From Phragmites australis (taxonomy: Eukaryota; Streptophyta; Magnoliopsida; Poales; Poaceae), in assembly GCF_958298935.1 (NCBI RefSeq), contig NC_084927.1, forward strand, positions 34,042,501 through 34,106,500: 64,000 nt of DNA, given 5' to 3'. Positions within the stretch are counted from its first letter, which is position 1. Each line of letters starts with the position of its first letter. The notes beneath the pieces were generated by a model that saw only the letters and a program-made list of their open reading frames with translations, ran no database searches and had not been told where the DNA came from. Below are positions 28,501 through 38,669 of this stretch, one piece after another. The translations under genes and the position numbers were made by a program.

Positions 28501-28923
28501 GATAAAATTACTATAATAAAAACCTATCAGCACACGGAGTACCGACTAAAGACCTATCAGCACCTCACGTGTCGATTTCCTATGTGGCAATGGTCTCGAG
28601 ACCTGTCGACACTCTACATACCGACATGCGGTGGACTTGTTGAATGGGGGTGCCAAGTTAGCTTTCGAAGTACCCCGACGTCGATACGCGAAGTGCCGAC
28701 AGGTCCCACATCCCTGCTCTATTTATTCCAATACGTCGCCTATTTGTCTTCCCCACGCCACGCACACATAGACCTTGAGCGCGAGCAGCGAGCAACGATG
28801 GCGCAGCGAACGAAGGTGGGCACGGGCGCGGCAATGAGCAACGGGACGGCGAGCGGAGACGGGGCGGCCACCACCGGGGCAGGGTGGGCCGGTAGCGCCG
28901 CGAGCGGAGGCGTCGGCTGGTGA
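28501..28923 (+). other. GC-rich segment with a 41-codon ORF (28798-28923), doubtful gene
   Basis: CTATTTATT near 28720 could act as a TATA-like site, and the ATG at 28798 (CAACGATGGCGCAG) has a good plant start context. The predicted peptide is 41 aa, Gly/Ala/Thr-rich (MAQRTKVGTGAAMSNG...), without a domain. Immediately upstream are repeated CCTATCAGCAC(A/C) segments (about 28526 and 28552). The block may be the end of a transposon carrying a gene-like start, or a decayed gene 5' end. The following 1.5 kb is AT-rich and noncoding. Confidence 0.25.
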
Positions 28924-30450
28924 AGGTATAATTTATTTTGTTTTTCTTTAGAAAAAATAGGTAATAGTAGAAAATTTAGGAAAATATTAGAAAATCAGAA
29001 GCAAATTAGTTAGAAAATATTAAAAATATATAGCACAGTTAGGAAACTAGTTAGAGTATAGTAGAAAATTTAGGAAAATTAGGAAATTAATTAGAAAAAC
29101 AGTAGAAAATGTAGTATATTTAGAAAATAGTTAGAGTATATTAAAAAGTTAGTTAGGGTACAGTAGAAAATATAGTATAGTTAGGCAATGAGTTATAGTA
29201 TAGTAGAAATTTTAGCAAAATAAGATATGAAATTTAGAATAGAGTAAGAGGTTGCTAGTTGACCCCGATTGATCTCTTTCGACGCGGATAAGAAAAAAGG
29301 AGAATCGGAAAGAGGTCTACGAAGACTTTTGAGAAAACGTCAACGTTTGCTGGCTTATTTGGCAAAGAAAAATAGACTGACGAATTAGATGCTCCAGCAG
29401 TAGTTCCAGTTCCCCAAGGGAAACAAAAAGGGAAAGTCTTATGGTTCAGAAATTAGCAATAGGTACATAGTATAGTATAGTTAGTTAGGAAATTTAGAAG
29501 AGTCAGAAATGTTCGGATATTTCGATAATAAGTTCTTTAATGTTTTCAAATTTATAGATTTAGAATAGTTTGATGTTGTATTGTTATGAATATGTCGATA
29601 GTACAATCAACAAAGATATGAATAGATGAACATATTTCTCATTGATCTAGGAATTGTACAATAGAAATGTTATGGATTTTTGCAACATCGTATTTAGAAT
29701 GGTAGGAAAAAATTAGATTGGTTTGAAATTTGGAGTATGAAAATTTAGAATAGAGCATAATAGAAAATTTAGCTCTAAAGTATATATAATTCAGATTTTT
29801 TTCAATAGTTCAAAAAAGAGTATAGTTAGGTACACAGTTTAGAGTAGAATAGTTTGAGGTAGATTTTGAATGTACATTGTTTAGGCAATTGATGCAGTTC
29901 AAAAATATTTACAATTGTTACACAATTTAGCTAGATTTTTTTAATAGTAAAATAATTTAGAGTTATAATTTTGCTTTAAATAGATAGATAATTTATGTAG
30001 TTAATTTTTTCCAATTTAGGAAATTGAAATAGTTTGAAGTTGAATTGGTGGTATATATATGTAGTAGAAATATTCTGTAGATGTAGTATATTTAGAATTG
30101 AAATGGAGTAGTTTTTTGGCAGCATTAGATTTACAATGGTAAGAGTGTGAATATAAAGTGTATAGTAGTGGTGATATTTGATGGTTATGTAGAATACAAA
30201 TATTGATGTTAAATAATTTTTGTTGTTGTAGATGTTATATGATCATTACAATTTTTTAAACTGACGGAGTATAGTATGATTGTTGAATTAGGGATGTCAA
30301 TTTTAGTGGGGTTTAGGGTTTTTTATGGCTCTAGATATATCATACATTGTGACAGTTTGGTACATTTAAGTAACTTTCAGTATGCAGACACATGATTGAA
30401 TAGTTTGGGAGAGATGAGATGGACCGAAGTATTAGGTTGATTATATAAAT
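28924..30450. repeat. degenerate AT-rich repeat tract based on TAGAAAATTTAGGAAAA
   Basis: Dozens of imperfect copies of TAGAAAAT, TTAGGAAA and AGTATAGT occur through 28960-29230, and similar text thins out toward 30200. No ORF of substance was seen. A short block inside it (29290-29388) looks plastid-derived and is listed separately. Confidence 0.6.
29290..29388 (+). pseudogene. rps15: plastid rps15-like fragment (nuclear plastid DNA insert)
   Basis: The plus strand reads ERGLRRLLRKRQRLLAYLAK-KNR over about 29308-29376, which is the conserved core of ribosomal protein S15 as encoded in grass chloroplasts. Only about 23 codons match; before and after, the frame loses similarity (stop TAG at 29386-29388). 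The block stands out from the AT-rich tract around it. A chloroplast gene present as a truncated internal piece, with no start or transit peptide, indicates a NUPT and not a functional gene. The assignment rests on recognising the protein motif; plastome alignment would settle it. Confidence 0.65.
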
Positions 30451-30454
30451 CTGA

Positions 30455-31360
30455 TGCAAGTTAGTCCGACACAGGTCTTGGGCATCAGGATGAAACTCAT
30501 GGAATATGCTCTTTCACTGATCCCCAGTTTCAAATCTATGATGAAGTATGCCAAGCATCAAAAGCAACCAAAAATACTGCAGAAATGCAGCAGAAAATAT
30601 ACAAAAGTGCACAAAGCAGCAATTGGCAAGCTATCTCATCAGAAGCCACTTCATTTCAAGGGCATTGGTTTTCTTGATCAGACTAGAAAGTATTGAGGCC
30701 TTCTCAGACCTATCAAGAATGAGAAAGAACTTCTGATATTTCTGGCATACACAAATGCAAATAGCTGCATTAGCTACCTGTTCTCGGTTGCAGCTAGACG
30801 ATCAAGTGCATCATTGATCTCCTTCATCGTCAATCCACCAGAAGTCATACCTTGCTCCGTTGCAGAACCTAAGTAGCAACCGAAACATAACTTAGGCAGA
30901 AGTCTGAAAAATAGCAGGCAGGATAGCTGCCCATGAACCACAGCAACCAAGATGGCACGTCGATCAAGCAATCTAGCAATACTCTTTTTGAACCGAACCA
31001 GCATTTTTATCACAAACTGCACCCATCCAATCGGAAGGAACCAAACAGAGACCAAGACAGCTTCCACTTACTGACGCAGAGGAACATTATTGACACATGG
31101 TGTGCACCAAACCACAATGATCGATGGTAGCTCACCCCAAAAGAGAAATACCGAGCATGCACATATGGACATGTTAAGACAAGATGCCAAGCACACAACT
31201 CAAAGGAGCAAACCTGACTCTAATCCTCGGATGCTAGAGCCTATGCTGTTTGCCAGATTCATACGCACAGCTAAGTCGAAACCTAAACACAAATTAAGTT
31301 GCAAAGTAGCAACTGAACCAAGTTCACATTGTCATCCCACAAGGGTGAGGTAGCATGGAT

Positions 31361-31432
<72 letters not shown>

Positions 31433-31812
31433 GGAAAGTGCGGTTGCGGTGCCACCGTACCTCAGCGGCGACGAGCGCGAAGTTACCGGCGTTGCGGCCA
31501 CCCCCGCTACGGCGCCAGTTGGTGAGCCGGACGGCGTCGGGGGACTCCTTGGCGATGCTGAGGGCTTCGACGAGCGCGGCGGTGAGGGCTGCCTCCTTGA
31601 GCCCGTAGGAGCCGCGCTCGCGGTCGAGCCCCGGGAGGACGAAACGGAGCGCGCTGAATTAATCGTCCCCGCCGCTGGACCGGTAGGCTCGGTCGAGGAA
31701 CACGCGGAGGCGGCCGCGCTTCTTCTCCACCACCACCCCCCCCCCCCCCTTTGTCACGCGACATGGCCTGGAACATCGCCATCAGGAGGCCGAACCGCAC
31801 CGTCGCCGCCAT
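30455..31812 (-). pseudogene. LIG4: truncated DNA ligase IV (LIG4) pseudogene, exons 1-4 with introns
   Basis: The parent seals double-strand breaks in non-homologous end joining. Four exon relics on the minus strand follow the N-terminal part of plant LIG4: exon 1 31461-31812 (MAATVRFGLLMAMFQAMSRD; later FLDRAY, GLDRERGSYGLKEAAL, SPDAVRLTNWRR, NAGNFALVAAE, then donor GTACGG); exon 2 30778-30869 (VLQR, GMTSGGLTMKEINDALDRLA); exon 3 30637-30719 (EKASILSSLIKKTNALEMKW); exon 4 about 30460-30550 (DLKLGIS, HEFHPDAQDL). Lesions: a C14 run (31736-31749) shifts the frame after SRDK, TAA at 31659-31661, one base missing near 30855, the exon 3 donor is AG instead of GT, and a frameshift in exon 4. The catalytic domain and everything after it are absent. 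Introns are retained, so it came from genomic DNA and not from mRNA. Expression or function is very unlikely. Confidence 0.9.
31362..31430 (+). repeat. (AG)n microsatellite, about 34 units
   Basis: Uninterrupted AG dinucleotide run of 69 bases inside intron 1 of the LIG4 pseudogene. Reading through it gives an artefactual Arg-Glu repeat protein. Confidence 0.98.
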
Positions 31813-31859
31813 CGCCGGCGGTCGGAAGTCGAAGGTCAAACCGAACGTGCGATTTCCTT

Positions 31860-33540
31860 AAAAAAAAGGTAAATTTTACAGAACTACATATATTAGAATA
31901 AAATTATCATGTGACTGCAAGGACGGGTACATTCGTTAAATTAATAGTTCTGCGATAGAATTTATAGTTTTACTTAAAAAATCGATGATAAATTTGTAGT
32001 TTTATGCTATTATTGTTTAAATATGTAATTTTACGATTTACGATAATTTTACTAAAATATCTACAGTTTTATGAGCTCTCAGACGACCGTTTTATAAGCT
32101 AGCTGCTGCTATGAGACTGCAAGCGAGGCTTAGTCATCATGGTAACGGGACTAATAACAGTTGATATATAATCTATAGTTTTGTGATAAAATCGGCACTC
32201 CGTAGTTTTATAAAAATTATTATTTAAATCTATAATTTTATGATAATTTTGTTAAATATATATAGTTTTATGATAATTTTATTAAAGTATATGTAGTTTT
32301 ATAAAATTACTTAAAAAAAAAGGAAAAAGTGAACTTGTAAAAACAAAGTAATGTCCGGATCGAGGAATTTAGTATTACAACAATTACAAATTTACAATTG
32401 ATAAATTGGATTCAGGGGTTAAGGTCCCTTACTTCTTTGGGCCCACTTATTTTAGATATAGTTTTTAATCTGAAATTTATAATTATTTTTTATATCTAAA
32501 CGGATTTAAATGGAAAAGTTTTTAATTATAAAGTTATAGATATTATCGATAGGTATAATTTCATATAAAGATCGAGTAAACATAACTGAACATTTGTGGT
32601 AATATACTTGAGCGAACCGATTTTCGAAATGTTCTATCACAATTAAACTCAATATATCAAATTTCAGCTTGTGGAACAAGCTAATTTAAGGGATGACTAT
32701 CTGATGATTAAGTTGTGCAACATTCTGGCAATATTGTTATGTAACAGGAATGTAATTTGTGTACGTGTGGTGGTCAGATTGGGAAGTGTGGCCGAAAGGG
32801 TATGCAATGTGGGTTTTACATCTGGGTTGGGGTGGAAACGAGGGCAGCAAGCAGTACATTTTGATCTTTTCTCTAGAGAATTTGCAGGCCACCAGTTTTT
32901 CGCAGGTTGTCTTGTGAGAGTTTGAAAACACTCGAGCTGTTAGGCAGGATCAAGTAGTGCTTTTAGGTTGGTTAGTTACTACTTATGGCACCAGCCCAAA
33001 CATCTTACCACAATGATTCAAACTCACAGAATGATTCAAAATGAATTCTCGATTTTCCTTGCTTGATCATGCCTCGGATTTTCATTGCTGGAAGATCAAT
33101 GTTAATAGGATGATGGTCTTCGTAGTGATTCTGCTGTTAGTAGTGTGCGGGTTCTACTTCTTAGGTTACAATAGAAAACCGCTACTAACTTGACGTGAAG
33201 TAAACAATGAAGTAGAACTTGCACAGAATTCAGAAACAGTGCGAGTAATCGGGCTACAAGAACATCTGAACTCGGTTCTTACCTTCAAACATAACCATGG
33301 TAATAATCATGTTACGCAAGTATTCAGAGCTCATAGCTGGAAATAGAAAAAAAAGGGGAAAAAGAGAAAAGGGATAAAACACCTTGAAAAAAGACTATAC
33401 AACCCAATCCCAGCTTAACCACCCTCAACCTGCCATAATCACACCCACCATTTGCAGATTTCTCTCAATTCTAAAATTCCACGAAACAAATCTGAAGTCG
33501 AAAGATTTAATAAGCACTTTTTTTCCAGCACCCAGCTTTG
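31860..33540. other. AT-rich spacer and 3' flank of the SHOU4-like gene
   Basis: 31900-32340 contains many imperfect copies of TATAGTTTTATGATAATTTTA. 32640-33540 is more complex and includes the expected 3'UTR of the SHOU4-like gene. A frame at 32671-32925 was checked and not recognised. Confidence 0.5.
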
Positions 33541-35760
33541 CTAAACTGGTATGACATCGACATTTGAGGTATCTTCACATCTCAGGACTAGTCCGTCAAG
33601 GTTTGTTGGGAGGACGCACTTGGCCCACTGGCAACCAGTCGAGATAGGCTCCGATGGAGGAACTATCATCAGCACGTTGTCATTCCTTTGGACAACCCCC
33701 ATCACACTCACAGTGCTGCCTTCCTTAATGTATCTACAGGTAAAAGATAAATTACATGTAATAGTTCGCTAATATCGTTTGGTCTATCTTTGAGGTAAAA
33801 GGAAATAGTTTCTAGCTTGTGCATTCCAGGTGCAAACCAACAGGGAGAAAAGGAGTACCCTTCTTTTAGGCGCATTATCCGATCATCGCTTGAAAGGTTT
33901 CTTTCCCTTAGCCATCTCAAAAATTCAGGGGACATATCCTTGTTGTCAGGATTGATGTCAATTACAACAGATTCATCAACATACGGGGTCATCCGTGCAC
34001 CATATCCTGTTTTCACCAATGCTCGAAGCCCAGATTGAAAATCTGAGATGTAGAAATCTACCGCATGTCGCTGCCATAGTTGCAGGGAAATGTCAGAGGT
34101 CAAGGTCTGTTAAATATCAACATAACTGCAGTTTTGTTTTCCAATGAAGCTTTTAAACTATGACATTTACTATTTCCTTTTCATGAAAACACTCACCTCC
34201 ATTGAACGTAAACCCCAGGTAAAACGGCGATGCTTGGTGTTGGCCGCTTTGGAATCCCAGCCCCTGTACTCATACAAGCTAGTAGAAGTGTACACGCATC
34301 TTGGGACTCTTTGGAATGAGGACTCAAGGGGTAAATTACCACAAGTAACAACCTGTGAATATTCACATACTCGTTATTACTGAATGCTAAATGATAGGAG
34401 AAATAACACTATTTGGAAGTGAAGTATCCTTTCAGGTATTTGGAAATGAATGCTAAATAACATGCAGCATGCAGTGAACATACAGGTGAATTTCTTCTCC
34501 TAAAATAGAACGAATTGTTCTCTCTGTGGAACTGAAGTTATTACAAGCTTTTAATTTGCCAGGCCCATTTGACTCGGAATAATAAATAAAAATGCCACAG
34601 TCTGCTGATATATTGCTAAATTATGTGCTGGTATAGAGGACAAAGATTACTTATTTGACAGAATAAAAAACATGCAAGGATTGTAAGAGGATTAATGCAG
34701 AATGTGTTACATGTGTCCAGCCAAACATGAACAATTTAATCATGTTTCAGGATAGTGTTATTTGCCAAGAGTGCAATAAAACTAACATATAGGATGAATA
34801 TAAGACACCGCACATGAATCGATTGAAGAAAGCAAATGAGAACAAATCAAACAATATAGTCAGAAATTTACATACCCCTGTAACCTTTACATACTGTCCA
34901 TCTTTGGCAGTCCTGAGATCAGCATCAGGATAGCGATTAACAAACCCAATTGAGCCTCTCCTTCCCCAGCAAGCATTCCAGATCAAAAGTGCAGCAACAA
35001 AACCAAATATCACCACAACAACTATCAGCAAAATTGCATTGTGAACAGCACCAAGAATGAAGCCACCTGCTATGAAACCCATCACAAAGAGCAGAATCAC
35101 AGCCCAGAGTATTGGCTTCGGAAAGCTTCCCTGAATTGAGTAACCATCTTCAGTGTTGAGATTAGTAACAGCTGGATTGTGAGCAAAGGAAGAGGCTCGC
35201 ATTTTCATGGATGCAGCAGAATCAAGTGGCCCAGATACTTTTCTCTGAGCACCAGACGAATTTAGTGGCCCTGAGATAGGCCCAGATGTGATGAGCCCAG
35301 TTGTTGGAAGCACAGGAGGGAGGGGGCCGGAATTCTGGCGAGCCATTGAGGTCACTCCCCCAGACTGGGGACCAGATGACCTCTTTGTTGGTTCTCCGTG
35401 CTTATTAAGCGGTCCAGAGTTTGATTTTGTTCTGGCTGATCCACCAGCGCCAGGAACTGAAGATGAAAGAGAACCAGAGTAGTTGGACCGACCACCGGCA
35501 TTGGAGACAGGCCCAGAGTTTGAAGCAGCACCTCCAAATGAAGTATTCCTTGAAGGTGTGTTGCCTAGAGGACCAGATTTTCTGGACTTTTCAACATGGA
35601 GATCAAACATCTTCCCCAGCTCTCCAGATTTCTTGATGTCACCACCAGTATATGGCATAGCAGTGGAGCAAATGGTTGGGGCCTTTTCCTTAGGTTGCTC
35701 AGGTCGGCCAGAAACATACAGGCCATTGCTCAGCTGATGTGATGGAAACCTTGAACCCAT
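33541..35760 (-). CDS. SHOU4/SHOU4-like membrane protein, four coding exons
   Basis: Homologue of Arabidopsis SHOU4 (AT1G78880) and SHOU4L (AT1G16860), plasma-membrane proteins known to restrain exocytosis of cellulose synthase complexes; the old name 'ubiquitin-specific protease C19-related' is misleading. Exons from the ATG: 34876-35760, 34197-34352, 33859-34106, 33541-33733. GT..AG junctions join to 493 aa with no stops. The N-terminus has MGSRFPSHQLSNGLYVSGRP and MPYTGGDIKKSGELGKMFD; residues ~62-180 are low complexity with about ten SGP(L/x) motifs; two adjacent membrane spans at about 216-239 and 242-263 form a hairpin; a conserved soluble C-terminal domain (VPRCVYTSTSLYEYRGWDSK, FYISDFQSGLRALVKTGYGA, GWFAP-type Trp lost at the splice) follows. 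The coding exon continues upstream as 5'UTR to an acceptor at 35896-35897. Its first UTR exon is probably at 42598 or beyond. Confidence 0.93.
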
Positions 35761-35895
35761 ACTCTGAACCAGTAGAATCAACTATATCTCAGAGTTGTCC
35801 AATCGCAAGTGCAGTGTAATCAAGTGAGGCTATATTTGGGTCTTGACATGCATAGCTGCCCTTCTCGCAGTAAAACGCACACCTCGCATCAGGTC
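35761..35895 (-). other. 5'UTR part of the first coding exon of the SHOU4-like gene
   Basis: A strong acceptor (T-rich tract then CAG on the minus strand, AG at 35896-35897) lies 135 bases upstream of the ATG and no ORF continues through it in frame. This marks the segment as 5'UTR joined to an upstream noncoding exon. Confidence 0.65.
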
Positions 35896-35897
35896 CT

Positions 35898-36712
35898 GAA
35901 AAAAAATCGAACCAATGCATGTCAGATAAACTTACGGCACTATGTGATCAGGAAATAATCATCTTAGAAAAATAGCATGCAGATAAGAGAAAATCAATGA
36001 TGGTAGGAATCCCGCAAAAAATGAAAACAGATTATTAAATGCCAAGAAGATTTTAGTTGAAAGGTATCTAACACACCATACTGCATCAACTACTATACAG
36101 TGGGATCTTTATTATGAATTGACGCAACTTTCTTGCATAGCAAAAGTATGAGCTAATTAAAAATTTACAGTTTGATGCTTCAGACAAAGCAAGAAAAGAA
36201 TTAGAATCCATACCGATTCTTCAAATCAAAGATGGTGCAGCAAAACAAATTCACGGAACAGATGCAAACATTTCTTACATCTATTGCTACAGATATTCAC
36301 TAACTTTTTAACAATTCCATTTGTGGCAACAGAATGAAAAGTTTCTGGAAAAAAAAAACTTGTCCCTTAACAAATACGAACTAATCACTTGATTATTCAA
36401 TTTCCCCCCTCTAAATCAACAGTACCACATTCCGGCACACAAATTATTTTACAATTAAGGGTCATTGAATGTGATATAGAAAAGGAAATGAATAATCTAA
36501 GCAGGGCAAAATCATATGTTTGACCAAACCTAACTCTCGCAGTGGTAACTAAAGAAAACATGCACTGAGGGAAATATGTCACATTATTGGCCCTATTACA
36601 AGTTTAGGCTGTCAAACTTTGTAGCGCTGAATGCTTTGCCAGAATAAAGTAATGCTCCATATTACTCAGATAAAGCTACAGACAAACCCCGAAATCATGC
36701 AGACCTTATGGA
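35898..36712 (-). other. 5'UTR intron of the SHOU4-like gene, gene-proximal part
   Basis: AT-rich, no ORF or repeat of note. It ends at the target duplication GACGT of the inserted element. Confidence 0.5.
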
Positions 36713-37879
36713 GACGTTGTAACACCCCCAAATTTCACATATTAAATAATATAGAACATGTTAAACAATTGTTGCTTCTTGAGCGTAATAGGCCGTTAGC
36801 AGGTTAATTACCTATACCCTAATCCTCTTGGTGACATTATTAAGCCACACCTGCCAAGCCAGGTAGCAGCCGCCGGTTCCCTTTCCTCTTATTCTCGGCG
36901 AGCGTGTGCAGCCAGGCAATATCACATCGCACCACGCCACGCATCTACCCATGTCCATCCAACCTTCGTGCTGCATGGCGCTGCTGCTCTCATGGCTGGC
37001 CAGAGCTGCCGCATGATGGCCTAGGTGTTGCGCTGCATGATGCTGTTTCTCACCCCTACACGAGTGCTGCTCCTGCATACTGCTGTGTTATTCCGGAAGT
37101 GCAAGAGAAGAAAGGACACAGCAGATCAGAGAACTGCAAGGCAAAGAAGAGAAGAACAAAGGAGGGAATGACATCGATTTTTAATCCTTGAATTACTCCT
37201 CCAATTGAGGTATAACCTAGTTCGGCAGATCCCCATATTAATTCCCGTTTTAGCTAGGGGCATGTTTACCAATCACTTCCTGATTTTCATACCCGGGTGT
37301 TGTAAGATTGTTGGCAATCCCTGGTGGTCTGTTCGGGAAGCAGAGTGGGTTGTACATCAATTGGAATTTGAGGCCATTGGAGGCTTTATCTAAGTGCGAT
37401 ATGTACACAAAAGTAATAAATAATTAGCTAATCTTCCTATAAAGCCAAAGAACGTGAATTTTTCATTTGGTAGATTAGGAGCTACAACATCTTTGATTCT
37501 GCTGTTGTGCTAACGGCAGCAGGAGGGTGCTGCCGTGGTTTTGGCCGATCAAACCATCAAAACAGACAGATTAGGTTTACCTCTAATTACCAAAGTTGTG
37601 GATTGTAGATTAGTTCTGCAGAATATCCTTGCTGTAGTTATTTGCAATATTTATATCCTTTCCATGACAGCTCTGATATCTAAAAAGTAGGGTGTCTGGT
37701 TTTGGACATCACTGTTTCTGGAGGTGTCTCCTGTGTCAACTCTTCGTAAGGTCTAAAGTATGGTCAAACATAAGTCGAGACCCTGCACTTTTTCTAAAAT
37801 TATGGTAATTGTTTTATTTGGAGTTATAGGTTGAGAGTTTTTCTTTCAGGAAGATCGTAATACGATTTGTGGCAGAGGA

Positions 37880-37893
37880 GGGGGGGGGGGGGG
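37880..37893 (+). repeat. G14 homopolymer
   Basis: Uninterrupted run of 14 G inside the presumed solo LTR; a second run of 13 G lies at 38393-38405 inside the hAT-like MITE. Such runs are prone to length error in sequencing. Confidence 0.9.
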
Positions 37894-38362
37894 AGTGTGT
37901 TAAAGCATAGGGTTGCATATTGTACTATTTATATGCACTTGATATCTATTGAGTTATTGTACCATGGATATATCAGGTTCTAGTACTTCCCATTGTGTAT
38001 TGGCTTTGTTGTCTAGTGGCTCGTCACGGTGAAAAGCAAGTAACTTAGCGGTGGATGCTTTTTGTTATGGATCTCTCATACCTTGCATGTTTTTATAATT
38101 AAAATGTGAGACATTTCAACCATAAACCTCATTCGGAATGTGTGTATTCATGAATTAAGGAATTTTGTGTTTCATGAAGTGCCATTGTGGTCATGACACG
38201 AATTGATATCTTGTCTTGCCTCAATGAGTTTTTGGTGTGGTTCCGGTTGCACTTGGAGTGGCTCTCGATATGCTTGTTATTATTCAGTGTGTATGTGGAG
38301 TGTGGTTTGGCTTAATGGTGCGGTTTAGCATATTGGTGTGGCTTATGGCATATTGGTGTGTC

Positions 38363-38565
38363 CAGTGGCAGATGCAGAGGAACCATGTGGGTGGGGGGGG
38401 GGGGGCTTAATCCACCTCTCTGCCCTTCTTCTTCCTCTTCCTCCTCTTCTTCTCACTCTCTCATTTCTTCTTCCTCTTCCTCATCCATTACAAAAAAATT
38501 GTTGGGAGGCTCACAGGGGGCTTCCATTGGTTGCGAAGGAGTAGGGGGCTAGAGCCCCGCCCCTG
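38363..38565. mobile_element. hAT-like MITE, 203 bp
   Basis: Flanked by a perfect 8-bp duplication GGTGTGTC (38355-38362 and 38566-38573). The left end CAGTGGCAGATGC and complement of the right end CAGGGGCGGGGC are imperfect inverted repeats beginning with CA, as in hAT elements. It contains a G13 run and a TTCTTCCTC-rich tract and has no coding capacity. Confidence 0.75.
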
Positions 38566-38669
38566 GGTGTGTCTATGGCTTAACGGTGCGTTGTCGCTTA
38601 TTAGTGCATCATGTTGCATCCATGCTATTGCATATGCATACATATGGAGAAAAAGGCCAGGTTGTCGCA

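Noticed and set aside
31329..31901. Long plus-strand frame with an Arg-Glu repeat and a GC-rich tail
   Set aside because: It translates the (AG)n microsatellite and the antisense of LIG4 exon 1; the minus strand gives the recognisable protein.
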